Below, piece by piece: positions 22,273 through 22,752 of a DNA stretch of 22,752 nucleotides. The notes under the pieces are model-generated. The model worked only from the letters and a program-made list of their open reading frames with translations, was not told the DNA's origin and ran no database searches. The DNA comes from an uncultured Collinsella sp. (GTDB lineage Bacteria > Actinomycetota > Coriobacteriia > Coriobacteriales > Coriobacteriaceae). Numbering within the stretch: the stretch's first letter is position 1; each line of letters starts with the position of its first letter. The DNA lies in contig CALEBN010000053.1 of assembly GCA_937943045.1 (NCBI GenBank), positions 1 to 22,752 of the forward strand, given 5' to 3'. Position numbers and translations under genes: made by a program.

Positions 22273-22290
22273 ATTACAGTCGAAATTGTC

Positions 22291-22483
22291 AGCCCGGGAC
22301 CGTCTCGGGCTACGATTGAGGCGCGCCCAGAACGGGCCGCCGACCGGGCGCCCGCGCACGGCCGAACGTCCCTGCCCCCGAGAGGGCCTGTTGGGTGCTG
22401 CCGGCGCGGGACGCACCGCCCCCGACGGCTGATAGGAAAGTGCCGGGCAGGCGCCGCGGCTGGTAATGTGAGTGCCGAGGGGG
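22291..22483 (+). ncRNA. Predicted IS110 bridge RNA
   Basis: A 5' hairpin (22291-22298 with 22304-22311) is followed by two internal-loop domains. Target loop: outer stem GCGC-ac-GGC (22354-22362) with GCC-g-GCGC (22400-22407), left guide GAACGTCC(C) (22364-22372), inner hairpin GCCC/GGGC (22374-22387), right guide GTTGGG (22390-22395). Donor loop: outer stem CCCCC-gac-GGC (22419-22429) with GCC-ga-GGGGG (22474-22483), left guide region 22430-22441, inner hairpin GCCG/CGGC, right guide GTAATG (22463-22468). The guides match the flanking target and the element's own first bases. Folding was done by eye. Confidence 0.75.
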
Positions 22484-22521
22484 AGGCCATCCGGTCGAAC
22501 GACTACCGGAAGGATACCACC

Positions 22522-22752
22522 GTGAAAGCGCCATCCACCAGACCCGCGGCCGTGCTCGGCCTGGACGTCGGCAAGTCGTCGCACTGGGCCTGCCTGATCG
22601 ACCGCGACGGGGAGGTGCTGGCCAGCGCCCCCGTCCGCAACAGGGAGGCCGAGCTCGACGCGCTGTTCGCCTCCGCGCCCGCCGGCACGCTCGTCGTCGT
22701 CGACCAGTTCCGCAACATAGGGTCCCTCGCCGTGAGGCGGGCCCGCGCCGCG
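22522..22752 (+). CDS. IS110-family transposase/recombinase, N-terminal part
   Basis: The first 77 residues of a DEDD recombinase that acts with a bridge RNA and a C-terminal Ser domain (not in the window). The RuvC-like fold begins AAVLGLDVGKSSHWACLIDR with the first catalytic Asp15, followed by a typical IS110 strand pattern. LVVVDQFRNIGSLAVRRARA has Asp61-Gln in the place of the second acidic residue, as remembered from actinobacterial IS110 proteins. The GTG start at 22522 has GGAAGGA 7 nt upstream. The small inverted repeat TCCGGT/ACCGGA lies just before the ribosome site. The frame is open to the window edge; whether the full gene is intact cannot be seen. Confidence 0.88.
   Translation, partial: MKAPSTRPAAVLGLDVGKSSHWACLIDRDGEVLASAPVRNREAELDALFASAPAGTLVVVDQFRNIGSLAVRRARAA

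Larger units (their letters stand above)
22273..22752 (+). mobile_element. IS110-family insertion sequence, left part
   Basis: The element begins at about 22273, where a palindromic repeat breaks off. It has 249 nt of GC-rich, strongly folded noncoding DNA, then the transposase gene. There are no terminal inverted repeats, as usual for IS110, whose long noncoding left end encodes a bridge RNA. The right end lies beyond the window. Confidence 0.8.

Overview
The window reads as chromosome of a high-GC, gut-type actinobacterium of the class Coriobacteriia. The best guess is Collinsella or a close relative. This rests on protein character, GC-rich codon use, the disA-ispD-ispF-cysS-rlmB-rae1 gene order and the style of the short intergenic repeats. 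It is inference from memory, not a database result.

Layout. 1-816 (minus): a tRNA-Tyr, tRNA-Thr(GGT), tRNA-Met operon leads into tuf, which is cut by the window edge; a strong promoter lies at 787-816. 1072-1210: two tandem copies of a 59-nt hairpin repeat. 1216-2915 (minus): two genes of unknown function. 3120-3194 (minus): tRNA-Thr(TGT) with its terminator. 3356-4696 (plus): a HipA-like kinase fused to a small helix-turn-helix, preceded by its own operator. 4724-10255 (minus): the housekeeping series disA, ispD, ispF, cysS, rlmB, rae1. 10411-11186 (plus): a yybP-ykoY manganese riboswitch and mntP. 11307-13043 (plus): a hipB-hipA toxin-antitoxin pair with operators. 13170-14627 (minus): an M20 aminoacyl-histidine dipeptidase. 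14776-15653 (minus): a RelB-like antitoxin with a PIN-domain toxin. 15765-18407 (minus): clpC. 18595-19188 and 19589-19867 (minus): small membrane proteins (DUF2798-type and SHOCT-type). 19868-20550: AT-rich and repeat-rich intergenic DNA. 20551-22119 (minus): a ThrE-like amino-acid exporter. 22273-22752 (plus): the left end of an IS110-family insertion sequence.

The housekeeping block joins c-di-AMP synthesis (DisA), two MEP isoprenoid steps (IspD, IspF), cysteinyl-tRNA synthesis and two ribosome/RNA proteins. Start and stop codons overlap or abut through most of it, but a terminator separates cysS from rlmB. Three kinase or toxin modules (HTH-HipA fusion, HipBA, RelB-PIN) lie within about 12.5 kb, and each has inverted repeats placed like autoregulatory operators.

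The most interesting find is the 249-nt noncoding left end of the IS110 element (22273-22521). It folds by eye into a 5' hairpin followed by two internal-loop domains, as in IS110 bridge RNAs. The first loop holds GAACGTCC, identical to the DNA just left of the element. It also holds GTTGGG, complementary to the right half of the palindromic repeat the element appears to have split. The second loop holds GTAATG, complementary to the first bases of the element itself. Target guides, a donor guide and the insertion point can therefore be read directly, and a prediction follows for the unseen right end.
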